From Lachnospiraceae bacterium (GTDB lineage Bacteria > Bacillota > Clostridia > Lachnospirales > Lachnospiraceae): DNA of 64,000 nt. The notes beneath the pieces were generated by a model. It was not told where the DNA came from. It did not search any database and saw only the letters and a program-made list of their open reading frames with translations. The number at the start of each line of letters is the position of its first letter. The first letter of the stretch is position 1. The position numbers and the translations under genes were made by a program. Where the stretch lies: positions 54,393 to 118,392 of the forward strand of contig JAGAQG010000024.1 in NCBI GenBank assembly GCA_017622875.1, read 5' to 3'. Positions 27,414-37,153 of this stretch are shown one piece after another.

Positions 27414-28542
27414 TTTCTTCCATTCCGGCCAGTTTCTGTTTTTTGTATTCTGCAAATCGGCCTTCATCCAATGCGTCTCTGATTTCTTCCATCATTTTGT
27501 TGTAGAAGTAAAGGTTATGGAGTACACAAAGTCTCATACCGAGCATTTCCTTTGCTTTTAACAAATGTCTGATATAAGCGCGGGAGTAACGGCGGCAGGC
27601 TGGACACTGACAGCCCTCCTCGATTGGTCTGTCATCCAGTTCATATTTTGCATTAAATAAATTTAATTTGCCCTGATTTGTGTAAACGTGTCCGTGACGT
27701 CCATTTCTGCTTGGGTATACGCAGTCGAAGAAATCCACACCGCGTTCTACCGCTTCCAAAATATTCTGTGGTGTGCCAACACCCATCAGATAAGTAGGTT
27801 TTTCTAAAGGCAGATAAGGTACTGTGGCTTCAATAATGCGGTACATGTCCTCATGGCTTTCTCCTACAGCCAGTCCGCCAAGTGCGTAACCATCTAAATC
27901 CATTTCTGAGATGCGTTTTGCGTGATCGATACGTACATCTTCTAAAATACCACCCTGATTGATACCAAAAAGCAGCTGCTGTTTATTGATCGTATCATCT
28001 AAGCTGTTAAGACGAGCCATTTCATCCTTACAACGCTGTAACCATCTTGTAGTACGTGCAACAGAATTTTCAATATAACTTCTTTCAGCGACACTGCTTG
28101 GGCATTCATCAAATGCCATTGCAATCGTAGAACCTAAATTAGACTGAATCTGCATACTCTCTTCAGGCCCCATAAAGATTTTTCGGCCATCAATGTGGGA
28201 GTTAAAATAAACGCCTTCTTCCTTGATTTTTCTCATCTTTGCAAGAGAGAATACCTGGAATCCGCCGGAATCTGTAAGGATTGGTCTCTCCCAGTTCATA
28301 AATTTGTGAAGTCCGCCATACTGCTTAATGAGCTTGTCCCCCGGACGAACATGTAAGTGATACGTATTGGATAACTCTACCTGACAGCCGATTGATTCTA
28401 AATCCTCTGTAGATACAGCTCCTTTAATTGCAGCAACGGTTCCAACGTTCATAAACACTGGTGTCTGAATTACACCGTGAACGGTATGGAATTCTCCGCG
28501 CTTTGCCATTCCTTCGCGTTTGAGTAATTTGTATTTATTCAT
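27400..28542 (-). CDS. tgt: Queuine tRNA-ribosyltransferase
   Basis: 380 residues. Catalytic region DSGGFQVFSL with the first aspartate, DCVYPSRNGRHG with the second, and a zinc site (CQCPACRRYSRAYIRHLLKAKE, H near the end). It exchanges guanine-34 for preQ1 in Asp, Asn, His and Tyr tRNAs. yajC, its frequent neighbour, is about 1.3 kb away on the other strand. It heads the minus-strand operon and has an AGGAGAATTCA start region. Confidence 0.95.
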   Translation of the reverse strand: MNKYKLLKREGMAKRGEFHTVHGVIQTPVFMNVGTVAAIKGAVSTEDLESIGCQVELSNTYHLHVRPGDKLIKQYGGLHKFMNWERPILTDSGGFQVFSLAKMRKIKEEGVYFNSHIDGRKIFMGPEESMQIQSNLGSTIAMAFDECPSSVAERSYIENSVARTTRWLQRCKDEMARLNSLDDTINKQQLLFGINQGGILEDVRIDHAKRISEMDLDGYALGGLAVGESHEDMYRIIEATVPYLPLEKPTYLMGVGTPQNILEAVERGVDFFDCVYPSRNGRHGHVYTNQGKLNLFNAKYELDDRPIEEGCQCPACRRYSRAYIRHLLKAKEMLGMRLCVLHNLYFYNKMMEEIRDALDEGRFAEYKKQKLAGMEENAKN

Positions 28543-28570
28543 TGAATTCTCCTGTTTTATATCATATAAT
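28542..28570 (+). promoter_or_regulatory. Promoter of aroC
   Basis: TTGAAT, 17-base spacer, TATAAT. The -35 overlaps the first codon of the divergent tgt gene at one base. Predicted start near 28577. Confidence 0.7.
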
Positions 28571-28591
28571 GCTTAAATATAGTTCCAAATT

Positions 28592-28620
28592 AGTATAAGT
28601 GAAAGCACCGCTTTCGTCAA
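28592..28620 (-). promoter_or_regulatory. Promoter of the tgt operon
   Basis: Minus-strand TTGACG, 17-base spacer, TATACT. Predicted start near 28585, so the tgt and aroC transcripts overlap by a few bases at their 5' ends. The spacer contains the inverted repeat AAAGC-GGT-GCTTT. Confidence 0.75.
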
Positions 28621-28643
28621 TTGGAAGAAGTGAGGAAGAATTT

Positions 28644-29753
28644 ATGGCAGCAGGATCAGGATTTGGAAATCTTTTCAGAGTAACTACCTGGGGAGAATCC
28701 CATGGAAAAGGTGTGGGCGTTGTAGTAGATGGATGTCCCGCAGGCTTATCCCTTTGTGAAGAAGATATTCAGGTCTACTTAAATAGAAGAAAGCCGGGAA
28801 CCTCCCGCTTTACAACACCTAGAAAAGAAGATGACTGTGTAGAGATTTTATCCGGTGTATTTGAAGGAAAGACCACAGGCACACCGATTTCTATGGTGGT
28901 ATTTAATAAAACCCAGAGAAGCAAGGACTATAGTGAAATTGCTTCTTATTATAGACCTGGACATGCAGATTATACTTACGACTGTAAATATGGTTTCCGC
29001 GATTATACAGGCGGCGGACGTTCTTCAGGGAGAGAGACCATCGGAAGGGTAGCAGCAGGTGCGATTGCGGCAAAATTACTGACTGAAATGGGAATCTCTG
29101 TGGATGCTTATACGAAATCCATCGGACCTGTGGGGATAATCTATGAAAATTTTGACTTAGAGCAGAGATTTGAGAATGCAGTGTGTATGCCGGATGCAGA
29201 AGCGGCAGAAAAAGCGGCGGATTATCTGGAACAATGTATGAAAGAATCCAATTCTTCAGGCGGTGTCATTGAATGCAGTATCAAAGGGGTACCTGCAGGA
29301 CTGGGAGAACCATGCTTTGAGAAGCTCAGTGCGAACCTTGGAAAAGCCATTTTATCCATCGGTGCAGTCAAAGGCTTTGAAATTGGCGATGGTTTTGGTG
29401 TGGCACAATCTACAGGTCTGACAAACAATGATGCATTCTATTATGATGAAAATGGAGAAATTCAGAAAAAGACCAACCATGCAGGCGGAATCCTGGGAGG
29501 TATTTCTGACGGAAGTGAAATTTTGTTCCGTGCAGCAATCAAACCGACTCCGTCCATTCACGCTGCCCAGGAAACAGTGAATAAATCCGGTGAAAATATT
29601 TCTGTGAATATCAAAGGAAGACATGATCCGGTCATTGTACCAAGAGCGGTGGTAGTTGTAGAATGTATGGCTGCAATCACAGTTTTGGATGCACTCCTTG
29701 TAAATATGAGCGCAAAAGTGGAAAATCTGAAGAAATTTTACGAGAAATTATAA
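28644..29753 (+). CDS. aroC: Chorismate synthase
   Basis: 369 residues. N-terminal GNLFRVTTWGESHG, the DYTGGGRSSGRETIGRVAAGAIA block, and GFGVAQSTG near the FMN site. It makes chorismate from EPSP using reduced FMN. Start at 28644 follows GAGGAAGAA; a GTG at 28599 in frame would add 15 unrelated residues. Confidence 0.95.
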   Translation: MAAGSGFGNLFRVTTWGESHGKGVGVVVDGCPAGLSLCEEDIQVYLNRRKPGTSRFTTPRKEDDCVEILSGVFEGKTTGTPISMVVFNKTQRSKDYSEIASYYRPGHADYTYDCKYGFRDYTGGGRSSGRETIGRVAAGAIAAKLLTEMGISVDAYTKSIGPVGIIYENFDLEQRFENAVCMPDAEAAEKAADYLEQCMKESNSSGGVIECSIKGVPAGLGEPCFEKLSANLGKAILSIGAVKGFEIGDGFGVAQSTGLTNNDAFYYDENGEIQKKTNHAGGILGGISDGSEILFRAAIKPTPSIHAAQETVNKSGENISVNIKGRHDPVIVPRAVVVVECMAAITVLDALLVNMSAKVENLKKFYEKL

Positions 29754-29769
29754 AAAAAGTGTAAAGTGC

Positions 29770-29798
29770 TTGCCGAATGGCGGTTTCTCATGTAAAAT
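29770..29798 (+). promoter_or_regulatory. Promoter of yajC
   Basis: TTGCCG, 17-base spacer, TAAAAT, 33 bases before the yajC start. Confidence 0.6.
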
Positions 29799-29831
29799 GG
29801 TAAAAGTTTATAAAATCTTGGAGGAATTACT

Positions 29832-30128
29832 ATGAACTTATTAGCAACAGAAGCAGCTGGCGGCTGGGGTATTATGATTGCATATATCGTAATCTTTGGT
29901 GCATTTATGTACTTTGTAGCAATCAGACCACAGAAAAAAGAACAGAAAAGAGTAGCAGCAATGCTTGCAGATATGGCAGTAGGTGATGCAATCGTTACAA
30001 CAAGCGGTTTCTACGGAATCGTAATCGACATTACAGAAGAAGATGTGATCGTAGAATTCGGTAACAACAAAAACTGTCGTATTCCTATGAAAAAGGATGC
30101 TATCGCAGAAGTAGAAAAAGCAGAATAA
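29832..30128 (+). CDS. yajC: Preprotein translocase subunit YajC
   Basis: 98 residues: one N-terminal membrane helix (GIMIAYIVIFGAFMYFVAIRP) followed by the QKKEQKRV segment and the small cytoplasmic domain with GDAIVTTSGFYGIV. It is an accessory part of the SecDF-YajC holotranslocon. Monocistronic, with its own promoter and a strong terminator. Confidence 0.92.
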   Translation: MNLLATEAAGGWGIMIAYIVIFGAFMYFVAIRPQKKEQKRVAAMLADMAVGDAIVTTSGFYGIVIDITEEDVIVEFGNNKNCRIPMKKDAIAEVEKAE

Positions 30129-30137
30129 TTGCGCCTG

Positions 30138-30167
30138 AAGGGGAAGAGTTTGTGCTCTTCCCTTTTT
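30138..30167 (+). terminator. Terminator after yajC
   Basis: GGGAAGAG pairs with CTCTTCCC over a six-base loop, then TTTTT. Confidence 0.75.
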
Positions 30168-30210
30168 CAATCTCCACATTGTTAAAAAACTAACAAAATA
30201 CTTTAGGGGG

Positions 30211-30239
30211 TTGCAATATTAAAGTGAATGAGCTATAGT
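30211..30239 (+). promoter_or_regulatory. Promoter of leuB-ilvD-ilvB
   Basis: TTGCAA, 17-base spacer, TATAGT. The leader to leuB is about 65 bases; it shows no T-box or leader peptide rich in Leu/Ile/Val that I can recognise. Confidence 0.65.
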
Positions 30240-30310
30240 AGATACAATATAGTTTTTTTATTCGGGATACTTATTTTAATAAGAAAACGAAATTGTGAGG
30301 AGATGAAAAG

Positions 30311-31396
30311 ATGGAATGTAAGATTGCAGTCATTTCGGGAGACGGAATCGGACCTGAAATCGTAAGAGAAGCAAAAAAAGTGCTGGATGTTGTGGCTGAA
30401 AAATATGGTCATACATTCAATTACACAGATGTACTCATGGGCGGCGCTTCCATTGACGTACATGGCGTACCTCTGACAGATGAGGCAATTGAAACAGCCA
30501 AGGCAAGTGATGCAGTCCTGATGGGCTCCATCGGTGGAGATGCAAAGACCTCTCCATGGTATAAACTGACACCGGATAAGAGACCGGAAGCAGGACTATT
30601 AAAGATCAGAAAGGCCTTAAACTTATTCGCAAATCTAAGACCAGCCTATCTTTATGATGAGCTTAGAGCAGCATGTCCGCTGCGTGATGACATCATCGGT
30701 GACGGATTTGATATGATGATCATGCGTGAGCTGACAGGTGGTCTGTACTTCGGAGAAAGAAAGACAGAAAACATCGACGGTGTGATGACAGCGGTCGATA
30801 CACTTACATATAATGAAAACGAAATCAGAAGAATTGCAAAGCGTGGATTTGATATCGCGATGAAACGCCGCAAAAAAGTAACTTCTGTAGACAAAGCAAA
30901 TGTGCTCGACTCTTCCAGACTTTGGAGAAAGGTCGTAGAAGAAGTGGCTAAGGATTACCCGGAAGTAACCTTAGAGCATATGCTGGTTGACAACTGTGCG
31001 ATGCAGCTTGTAAAAGATCCTGCACAGTTCGACGTAATCTTAACAGAAAACATGTTTGGAGATATCTTATCAGATGAAGCAAGTATGGTAACTGGCTCCA
31101 TTGGTATGTTATCTTCCGCAAGCTTAAATGATACAAAATTTGGTCTCTATGAACCAAGCCATGGCTCTGCACCGGACATTGCAGGACAGGATAAGGCAAA
31201 CCCGATTGCAACCATCCTTTCCGCAGCAATGATGCTCCGCTTTACATTCGATCTGGACAAAGAAGCAGATGCAGTTGAAGCAGCAGTCAGACAGGTATTA
31301 AAAGACGGTTACAGAACCGGTGATATTATGTCCGATGGATGTACTTTAGTCGGAACTGTAAAGATGGGCGATCTGATCGCAGAAAGAATCCAGTAA
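30311..31396 (+). CDS. leuB: 3-isopropylmalate dehydrogenase
   Basis: 361 residues. NAD-dependent beta-decarboxylating dehydrogenase: [11 protein letters not shown] at the N-terminus, [11 protein letters not shown], the catalytic Lys/Tyr region and the signature [25 protein letters not shown] followed by [13 protein letters not shown]. The LYFGE form identifies LeuB rather than isocitrate dehydrogenase. leuA and leuCD are not in the window. It opens the branched-chain operon. Confidence 0.95.
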   Translation: MECKIAVISGDGIGPEIVREAKKVLDVVAEKYGHTFNYTDVLMGGASIDVHGVPLTDEAIETAKASDAVLMGSIGGDAKTSPWYKLTPDKRPEAGLLKIRKALNLFANLRPAYLYDELRAACPLRDDIIGDGFDMMIMRELTGGLYFGERKTENIDGVMTAVDTLTYNENEIRRIAKRGFDIAMKRRKKVTSVDKANVLDSSRLWRKVVEEVAKDYPEVTLEHMLVDNCAMQLVKDPAQFDVILTENMFGDILSDEASMVTGSIGMLSSASLNDTKFGLYEPSHGSAPDIAGQDKANPIATILSAAMMLRFTFDLDKEADAVEAAVRQVLKDGYRTGDIMSDGCTLVGTVKMGDLIAERIQ

Positions 31397-31452
31397 TAAG
31401 TATATAAAAGCAGCAGTGAATACGGGCTGTTATGAAAAGGGGATAAAGGATT

Positions 31453-33114
31453 ATGAGAAGTGATGCAGTTAAAGTAGGTATGCAGCAGGCACCTCACAGA
31501 AGCTTATTTAATGCACTTGGACTGACAGAAGAAGAACTTTCCAAACCACTGGTTGGTATCGTCAGCTCCTATAATGAAATTGTACCAGGCCACATGAATC
31601 TGGACAAAATCGTGGAAGCAGTTAAAGTCGGAGTCGCTATGGCAGGCGGTACTCCAATCGTATTCCCGGCAATCGCAGTTTGTGATGGTATTGCCATGGG
31701 ACATACAGGGATGAAATATTCTCTCGTAACAAGAGATCTGATCGCAGATTCCACAGAATGTATGGCAATGGCTCATCAGTTCGATGCACTTGTCATGGTT
31801 CCAAACTGTGATAAGAACGTACCGGGACTTTTAATGGCAGCAGCAAGAGTCAATGTACCGACAGTCTTTGTCAGCGGCGGTCCAATGCTCGCAGGTCATG
31901 TCAGAGGAGAAAAGCGCTCTCTCTCCAGCATGTTCGAAGCAGTCGGCTCCTATGCAGCAGGCACTATGACAGAAGAAGATGTAAAAGAATTTGAATGTAA
32001 TGTATGTCCAACATGCGGTTCCTGCTCAGGTATGTACACAGCAAACAGTATGAACTGTTTAACAGAAGCCCTCGGCATGGGACTTCGCGGAAACGGTACC
32101 ATCCCGGCAGTATATTCTGAAAGAATTAAACTTGCAAAGCATGCAGGTATGAAGGTCATGGAACTTCTTGAAAAGAACATCCGTCCTCGTGACATTATGA
32201 CAGAAAAAGCATTTATGAATGCATTAACAGTGGATATGGCACTTGGATGCTCTACAAACAGTATGCTTCATCTTCCTGCAATCGCTCATGAAGCAGGCGT
32301 GGAACTGAACATGGAAATTGCAAATGAAGTCAGCGCAAAAACACCAAACCTTTGCCATCTGGCACCGGCAGGTCCAACTTACATGGAAGACTTAAATGAA
32401 GCCGGCGGTGTATACGCTGTTATGAACGAATTAAACAAAAAAGGCTTATTATATACAGATATCATCACTGCAACAGGAAAAACGGTGGGCGAAAACATTG
32501 AAGAATGTGTCAATAAAGATCCTTCAGTCATCAGACCAGTGGAAAATCCATATAGTACAACAGGTGGTATCGCAGTATTAAAAGGTAACCTCGCTCCGGA
32601 TACAGGCGTTGTAAAACGTTCTGCAGTCGTTCCTGAAATGATGGTTCATGAAGGACCAGCCAGAGTCTTTGACTGTGAAGAAGATGCAATCGACGCGATT
32701 AAAGGCGGCAAGATCGTAGCAGGTGACGTAGTCGTTATCCGTTATGAAGGACCAAAAGGCGGCCCAGGTATGAGAGAAATGTTAAATCCAACCTCCGCAA
32801 TCGCAGGTATGGGACTTGGATCTACTGTTGCACTCATTACTGACGGACGTTTCAGCGGTGCAAGCCGTGGCGCTTCTATCGGACACGTATCACCGGAAGC
32901 AGCAGTGGGCGGCCCGATTGCTCTCGTAGAAGAAGGCGATATCATCAAGATCAACATTCCGGAAAACAAACTGGAATTAGCAGTTTCTGATGAAGAATTA
33001 GAAGCTCGCCGTGCAAAATGGCAGCCAAGAGAACCAAAGGTTACAACAGGTTATCTTGCACGCTACGCAAAAATGGTTACCTCAGGAAACAGAGGCGCCA
33101 TCTTAGAAAAATAA
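31453..33114 (+). CDS. ilvD: Dihydroxy-acid dehydratase
   Basis: 553 residues. Fe-S cysteines in the CDK (PNCDKNVPG) and [19 protein letters not shown] motifs and a C-terminal [20 protein letters not shown] signature. It dehydrates dihydroxy acids to the keto acids of valine and isoleucine. 56 bases after leuB and 19 before ilvB. Confidence 0.95.
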   Translation: MRSDAVKVGMQQAPHRSLFNALGLTEEELSKPLVGIVSSYNEIVPGHMNLDKIVEAVKVGVAMAGGTPIVFPAIAVCDGIAMGHTGMKYSLVTRDLIADSTECMAMAHQFDALVMVPNCDKNVPGLLMAAARVNVPTVFVSGGPMLAGHVRGEKRSLSSMFEAVGSYAAGTMTEEDVKEFECNVCPTCGSCSGMYTANSMNCLTEALGMGLRGNGTIPAVYSERIKLAKHAGMKVMELLEKNIRPRDIMTEKAFMNALTVDMALGCSTNSMLHLPAIAHEAGVELNMEIANEVSAKTPNLCHLAPAGPTYMEDLNEAGGVYAVMNELNKKGLLYTDIITATGKTVGENIEECVNKDPSVIRPVENPYSTTGGIAVLKGNLAPDTGVVKRSAVVPEMMVHEGPARVFDCEEDAIDAIKGGKIVAGDVVVIRYEGPKGGPGMREMLNPTSAIAGMGLGSTVALITDGRFSGASRGASIGHVSPEAAVGGPIALVEEGDIIKINIPENKLELAVSDEELEARRAKWQPREPKVTTGYLARYAKMVTSGNRGAILEK

Positions 33115-33133
33115 TTACAAAGGTGGAAAACTT

Positions 33134-34816
33134 ATGTTATTAACAGGTGCAGAAATTGTTATTGAATGTTTGAAAGAACAGGGTGTAGATACCATCTTCG
33201 GCTATCCGGGCGGTACGATCCTGAACATTTACGATGAATTATATAAACACAGTGATGAGATCAATCACATTTTAACATCCCACGAACAGGGCGCAGCACA
33301 TGCGGCTGACGGTTATGCAAGAGCTACAGGAAAAGTTGGCGTATGCTTTGCAACAAGCGGTCCTGGAGCTACGAACCTTGTAACAGGTATCGCGACAGCT
33401 TATATGGATTCTATTCCAATGGTAGCGATCACATGTAACGTAGCAAAACCATTACTCGGAAAAGACAGTTTTCAGGAAATCGACATTGCCGGTGTGACAA
33501 TGCCAATTACAAAACATAACTTTATCGTAAGAACAACAGAATGTTTGGCTGATAAATTAAGAAGAGCATTTAAGATTGCTCAGTCCGGCCGTCCAGGTCC
33601 GGTCCTTGTGGATATCACAAAGGATGCAACAGCAAACAAATGTGAATTCGAACCAATGGTTCCAGAACCAATTGAGAGAGTATCCGAGACAATTACAGAA
33701 AGCGATCTTGAAAAAGCGGCAAATATGATCAACAAAGCAAAACGTCCGTTTTTCTTAGTTGGCGGCGGTGCAGTAATCTCTGAAGCTTCAGAAGAACTCA
33801 TTGGATTTGCACACAAATTAAATGCTCCGGTTGCAGATTCCCTCATGGGTAAAGGTGCTTTCCCTGGAACCGATGACCTCTATACAGGTATGATCGGAAT
33901 GCATGGAACAAAGGTTGCAAACTTTGGAATTCATCAGGCAGATGTGGTTGTAGTTATCGGTGCACGTTTCAGCGACCGAGTTGTTGGCAATGCGAAGAAA
34001 TTCGTTCCAAAAGCAAAAATCGTTCAGATTGATATTGACCGTGCGGAAATTAATAAGAACATCATGGTACATCAGGCAATCATCGGGGATGTAAAAGAAG
34101 TTTTAAAACGACTTGTGCCAATGGTAAATGAGCGTCAGGCTGATGAATGGAATGATGATATCAATGCATTAAAAGATAAGTATCCACTTAGTTATGATAA
34201 GTCCACATTAACAGGACCATATGTAATTGAAGAAATTTATCGTTTAACAAACGGTGAAGCAATCATTTCCACAGATGTAGGACAGCATCAGATGTGGGCT
34301 GCACAGTATTATAAATATACAAAGCCACATACACTGTTAACTTCCGGTGGCCTTGGAACTATGGGATATGGCCTTGGTGCATGTATCGGTGCAAAAGTAG
34401 CATGTCCGGATAAGACAGTTATCAATATCGCTGGTGACGGATGCTTCCGTATGAACTTAAATGAACTTGCGACTGCATCCAGATACAATATTCCAATCAT
34501 TCAGGTGGTAATTAATAACCATGTACTGGGTATGGTTCGTCAGTGGCAGACATTATTTTACGAAAAACGTTATTCCCAGACAGTTTTAAATGACGCTGTA
34601 GACTTTGTGAAAGTTGCAGAAGGTTTAGGATGCATGGGTATCAGAGTAACGAAGAAAGAAGAAATGGCTCCGGCATTAGAAACAGCAATGGCTGCAGGAA
34701 GACCAGTTGTCATCGAATGTGTCATCGACAGTGACGACAAGGTATTCCCAATGGTACCTGCAGGTGCTCCAATCGTGGAAGCATTTGATGCTGAAGACTT
34801 AAAAGCACAGGAATAA
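33134..34816 (+). CDS. ilvB: Acetolactate synthase large subunit
   Basis: 560 residues of a thiamine-diphosphate enzyme: catalytic Glu in TSHEQGAAHAADGYARA, central FAD-binding domain, and the thiamine motif AGDGCFRMNLNELATA. It makes acetolactate or acetohydroxybutyrate. The MVRQWQTLFYEKRYS segment is typical of the biosynthetic form. The regulatory small subunit ilvN does not follow and must lie elsewhere. Confidence 0.94.
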   Translation: MLLTGAEIVIECLKEQGVDTIFGYPGGTILNIYDELYKHSDEINHILTSHEQGAAHAADGYARATGKVGVCFATSGPGATNLVTGIATAYMDSIPMVAITCNVAKPLLGKDSFQEIDIAGVTMPITKHNFIVRTTECLADKLRRAFKIAQSGRPGPVLVDITKDATANKCEFEPMVPEPIERVSETITESDLEKAANMINKAKRPFFLVGGGAVISEASEELIGFAHKLNAPVADSLMGKGAFPGTDDLYTGMIGMHGTKVANFGIHQADVVVVIGARFSDRVVGNAKKFVPKAKIVQIDIDRAEINKNIMVHQAIIGDVKEVLKRLVPMVNERQADEWNDDINALKDKYPLSYDKSTLTGPYVIEEIYRLTNGEAIISTDVGQHQMWAAQYYKYTKPHTLLTSGGLGTMGYGLGACIGAKVACPDKTVINIAGDGCFRMNLNELATASRYNIPIIQVVINNHVLGMVRQWQTLFYEKRYSQTVLNDAVDFVKVAEGLGCMGIRVTKKEEMAPALETAMAAGRPVVIECVIDSDDKVFPMVPAGAPIVEAFDAEDLKAQE

Positions 34817-34826
34817 GGTGTAAAAA

Positions 34827-34860
34827 AGATATCCGTGGGAAGAGGAGCCCGCGGATATCT
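34827..34860 (+). other. Strong intercistronic hairpin between ilvB and serC, no T-run
   Basis: AGATATCCGTGGG pairs with CCCGCGGATATCT (13 bp, one G-T pair) over an eight-base loop. Because GTAAATAG and not a T-tract follows, it is unlikely to terminate efficiently; a role in mRNA stability or processing is more plausible. Confidence 0.5.
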
Positions 34861-34883
34861 GTAAATAGAGGAGATATGAAAAA

Positions 34884-35966
34884 ATGAGCAGAGTGTATAA
34901 TTTTTCCGCAGGTCCGGCAGTATTACCGGAAGAAGTATTAAAAGAAGTGGCAGCAGAAATGCTTGACTGCAACGGTACAGGCATGTCTGTTCTTGAAATG
35001 AGTCACAGAAGTCCTGCATTTCAGGCAATCATTGACGAAGCAGAAAAAGATTTAAGAGAGCTGATGAACATTCCTGACAACTACAGAGTATTGTTCTTGC
35101 AGGGCGGTGCATCCTTACAGTTCGCAATGATTCCAATGAACCTGATGAAAAATGGTGTGGCTGATTACATTGTGACAGGACAGTGGGCAAAGAAAGCTTA
35201 TGAAGAAGCGAAAAAATATGGAAAAGCAAATAAGATCGCTTCCTCAGAAGATGAGACATTCTCTTATATTCCGGACTGTTCAGATCTTCCAATCAGTGAA
35301 GATGCGGATTATGTTTACATTTGTGAAAATAATACGATCTATGGTACAAAATATAAAACATTACCAAATACCAAGGGCAAGATCCTCGTATCTGATGTTT
35401 CTTCCTGCTTTTTATCTGAACCGGTAGATGTATCCAAATACGGTATCATTTACGGTGGCGTTCAGAAAAACGTAGGTCCTGCAGGTATGGTAATCGCAAT
35501 CGTGCGTGAAGACCTCATCACAGATGATGTTCTCCCGGGAACACCAACCATGATGAAATACAAAATTCATGATGATAACGGTTCCATGTACAATACACCA
35601 AACTGCTTTAACATTTATGTTTGCGGTAAAGTGTTCAAATGGCTGAAAAACATGGGCGGTCTGGAAGTCATGAAACAGCGCAACGAAGAAAAAGCAAAGA
35701 TTCTCTATGATTTCCTTGATGAAAGTAAGCTCTTTAGAGGAACTGTACGCAAAGAAGACCGTTCTTTAATGAACGTTCCATTCGTAACAGGTGACAAAGA
35801 TCTGGATGCAAAATTTGTAAAAGAAGCAAAAGCAGCAGGCTTTGAAAACTTAAAAGGCCACAGAAGTGTTGGCGGTATGAGAGCAAGTATCTACAATGCA
35901 ATGCCAATCGAAGGTGTAAAGGCGCTTGTAGAATTCATGAAGAAATTTGAAGAGGAGAATTTATAA
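34884..35966 (+). CDS. serC: Phosphoserine aminotransferase
   Basis: 360 residues, class V aminotransferase. N-terminal YNFSAGPAVLPEEVL is diagnostic, the PLP lysine lies in IYGGVQKNVGPAG and the end GGMRASIYNAMP is characteristic. It converts 3-phosphohydroxypyruvate to phosphoserine. The following serA start is only one base after the serC stop. Confidence 0.96.
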   Translation: MSRVYNFSAGPAVLPEEVLKEVAAEMLDCNGTGMSVLEMSHRSPAFQAIIDEAEKDLRELMNIPDNYRVLFLQGGASLQFAMIPMNLMKNGVADYIVTGQWAKKAYEEAKKYGKANKIASSEDETFSYIPDCSDLPISEDADYVYICENNTIYGTKYKTLPNTKGKILVSDVSSCFLSEPVDVSKYGIIYGGVQKNVGPAGMVIAIVREDLITDDVLPGTPTMMKYKIHDDNGSMYNTPNCFNIYVCGKVFKWLKNMGGLEVMKQRNEEKAKILYDFLDESKLFRGTVRKEDRSLMNVPFVTGDKDLDAKFVKEAKAAGFENLKGHRSVGGMRASIYNAMPIEGVKALVEFMKKFEEENL

Positions 35967-35967
35967 A

Positions 35968-37131
35968 ATGTACAAATATCATTGCTTAAATGCGATTTCT
36001 GACGTTGGTCTGGAAGTCTTTGATGAAAATTATACAAAAGTTGAAAATATGGACGATGCAGATGCGGTGCTCGTAAGAAGCGCTGCCATGCATGAGATGG
36101 ATTTTAGTGATAACTTAAAGGTAATTGCAAGAGCAGGTGCAGGAGTAAACAATATTCCGCTGACAAAATGCGCAGATTATGGTATCGTAGTATTTAACAC
36201 ACCAGGTGCAAATGCGAATGCGGTAAAAGAACTTGTTATTGCAGGGATGTTTATGGCATCTCGTGATATTGTCGGCGGTGTCAACTGGGTTCAGTCTGAA
36301 AGACAGAATGAAGATATTGCAAAATTAACAGAAAAAGAAAAGAAACGTTTTGCAGGACACGAACTTCAGGGCAAAAAGCTTGGTGTGATCGGTCTTGGTG
36401 CCATCGGTGTTCAGGTGGCGAACACAGCAGTACACCTTGGCATGGAAGTTTATGGTTATGACCCATATGTTTCTGTAAAAGCTGCATGGAGCTTATCAAG
36501 ACATATCAATCACATTAAAGATGTATCTGATATTTATAAACAGTGTGATTTTATTACGATTCATGTGCCATTATTAGACAGCACAAAGAAGATGATAAAT
36601 AAAGAAGCAATTGATAAGATGAAAGACGGTGTAGTAGTCATGAACTTTGCCCGTGACCTTCTGGTCGATGAAGAAGCGATGATTGCTGCATTAAGAGATG
36701 GCAAGGTAAAACATTACGTAACTGACTTCCCAAATACAACGGTAGCCGGAGTGAAGGGTGCCATCGTAACACCACATCTTGGAGCTTCCACAGAAGAAGC
36801 AGAAGACAACTGTGCAGCAATGGCAGCAAATGAAATCAGAAACTATCTGGAAAATGGTAATATTTTAAATTCAGTAAATTATCCAAACTGTGACATGGGT
36901 ATTGCAGGAGAATTTCCGCGAGTTGCAGTCTGCCATAAGAACTTAAAGAACATGTTAAATCAGTTCACAGACATTATGACAGAAGAAGATCTGAACATTG
37001 AACATCTGACAAATGCCAGCCGTGGTGATTTTGCATATTCCATGTTTGATCTGTCCGCAGAACCAAGTGCAGCAGCTATGGAAAAACTAAAAGGAATCGA
37101 AGGCGTTTTAAAGGTAAGACTCATTAAATAA
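35968..37131 (+). CDS. serA: D-3-phosphoglycerate dehydrogenase
   Basis: 387 residues: NAD-binding D-2-hydroxyacid dehydrogenase fold with GLGAIGVQVANTAVHLGMEV, the catalytic segment around HVPLLDSTKKM and VTPHLGASTEEAE, plus a short C-terminal ACT-like tail (about 315-387). First step of serine synthesis. Start set at 35968 after AGAGGAG; an in-frame ATG at 35947 lies inside serC before that site. Confidence 0.95.
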   Translation: MYKYHCLNAISDVGLEVFDENYTKVENMDDADAVLVRSAAMHEMDFSDNLKVIARAGAGVNNIPLTKCADYGIVVFNTPGANANAVKELVIAGMFMASRDIVGGVNWVQSERQNEDIAKLTEKEKKRFAGHELQGKKLGVIGLGAIGVQVANTAVHLGMEVYGYDPYVSVKAAWSLSRHINHIKDVSDIYKQCDFITIHVPLLDSTKKMINKEAIDKMKDGVVVMNFARDLLVDEEAMIAALRDGKVKHYVTDFPNTTVAGVKGAIVTPHLGASTEEAEDNCAAMAANEIRNYLENGNILNSVNYPNCDMGIAGEFPRVAVCHKNLKNMLNQFTDIMTEEDLNIEHLTNASRGDFAYSMFDLSAEPSAAAMEKLKGIEGVLKVRLIK

Positions 37132-37153
37132 GATACTTTGGAGGGCAAGTATA

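Noticed and set aside
30168-30310. Riboswitch or T-box before leuB
   Set aside because: After the promoter only about 65 bases remain, with no T-box core sequence, leader peptide or terminator/antiterminator pair.
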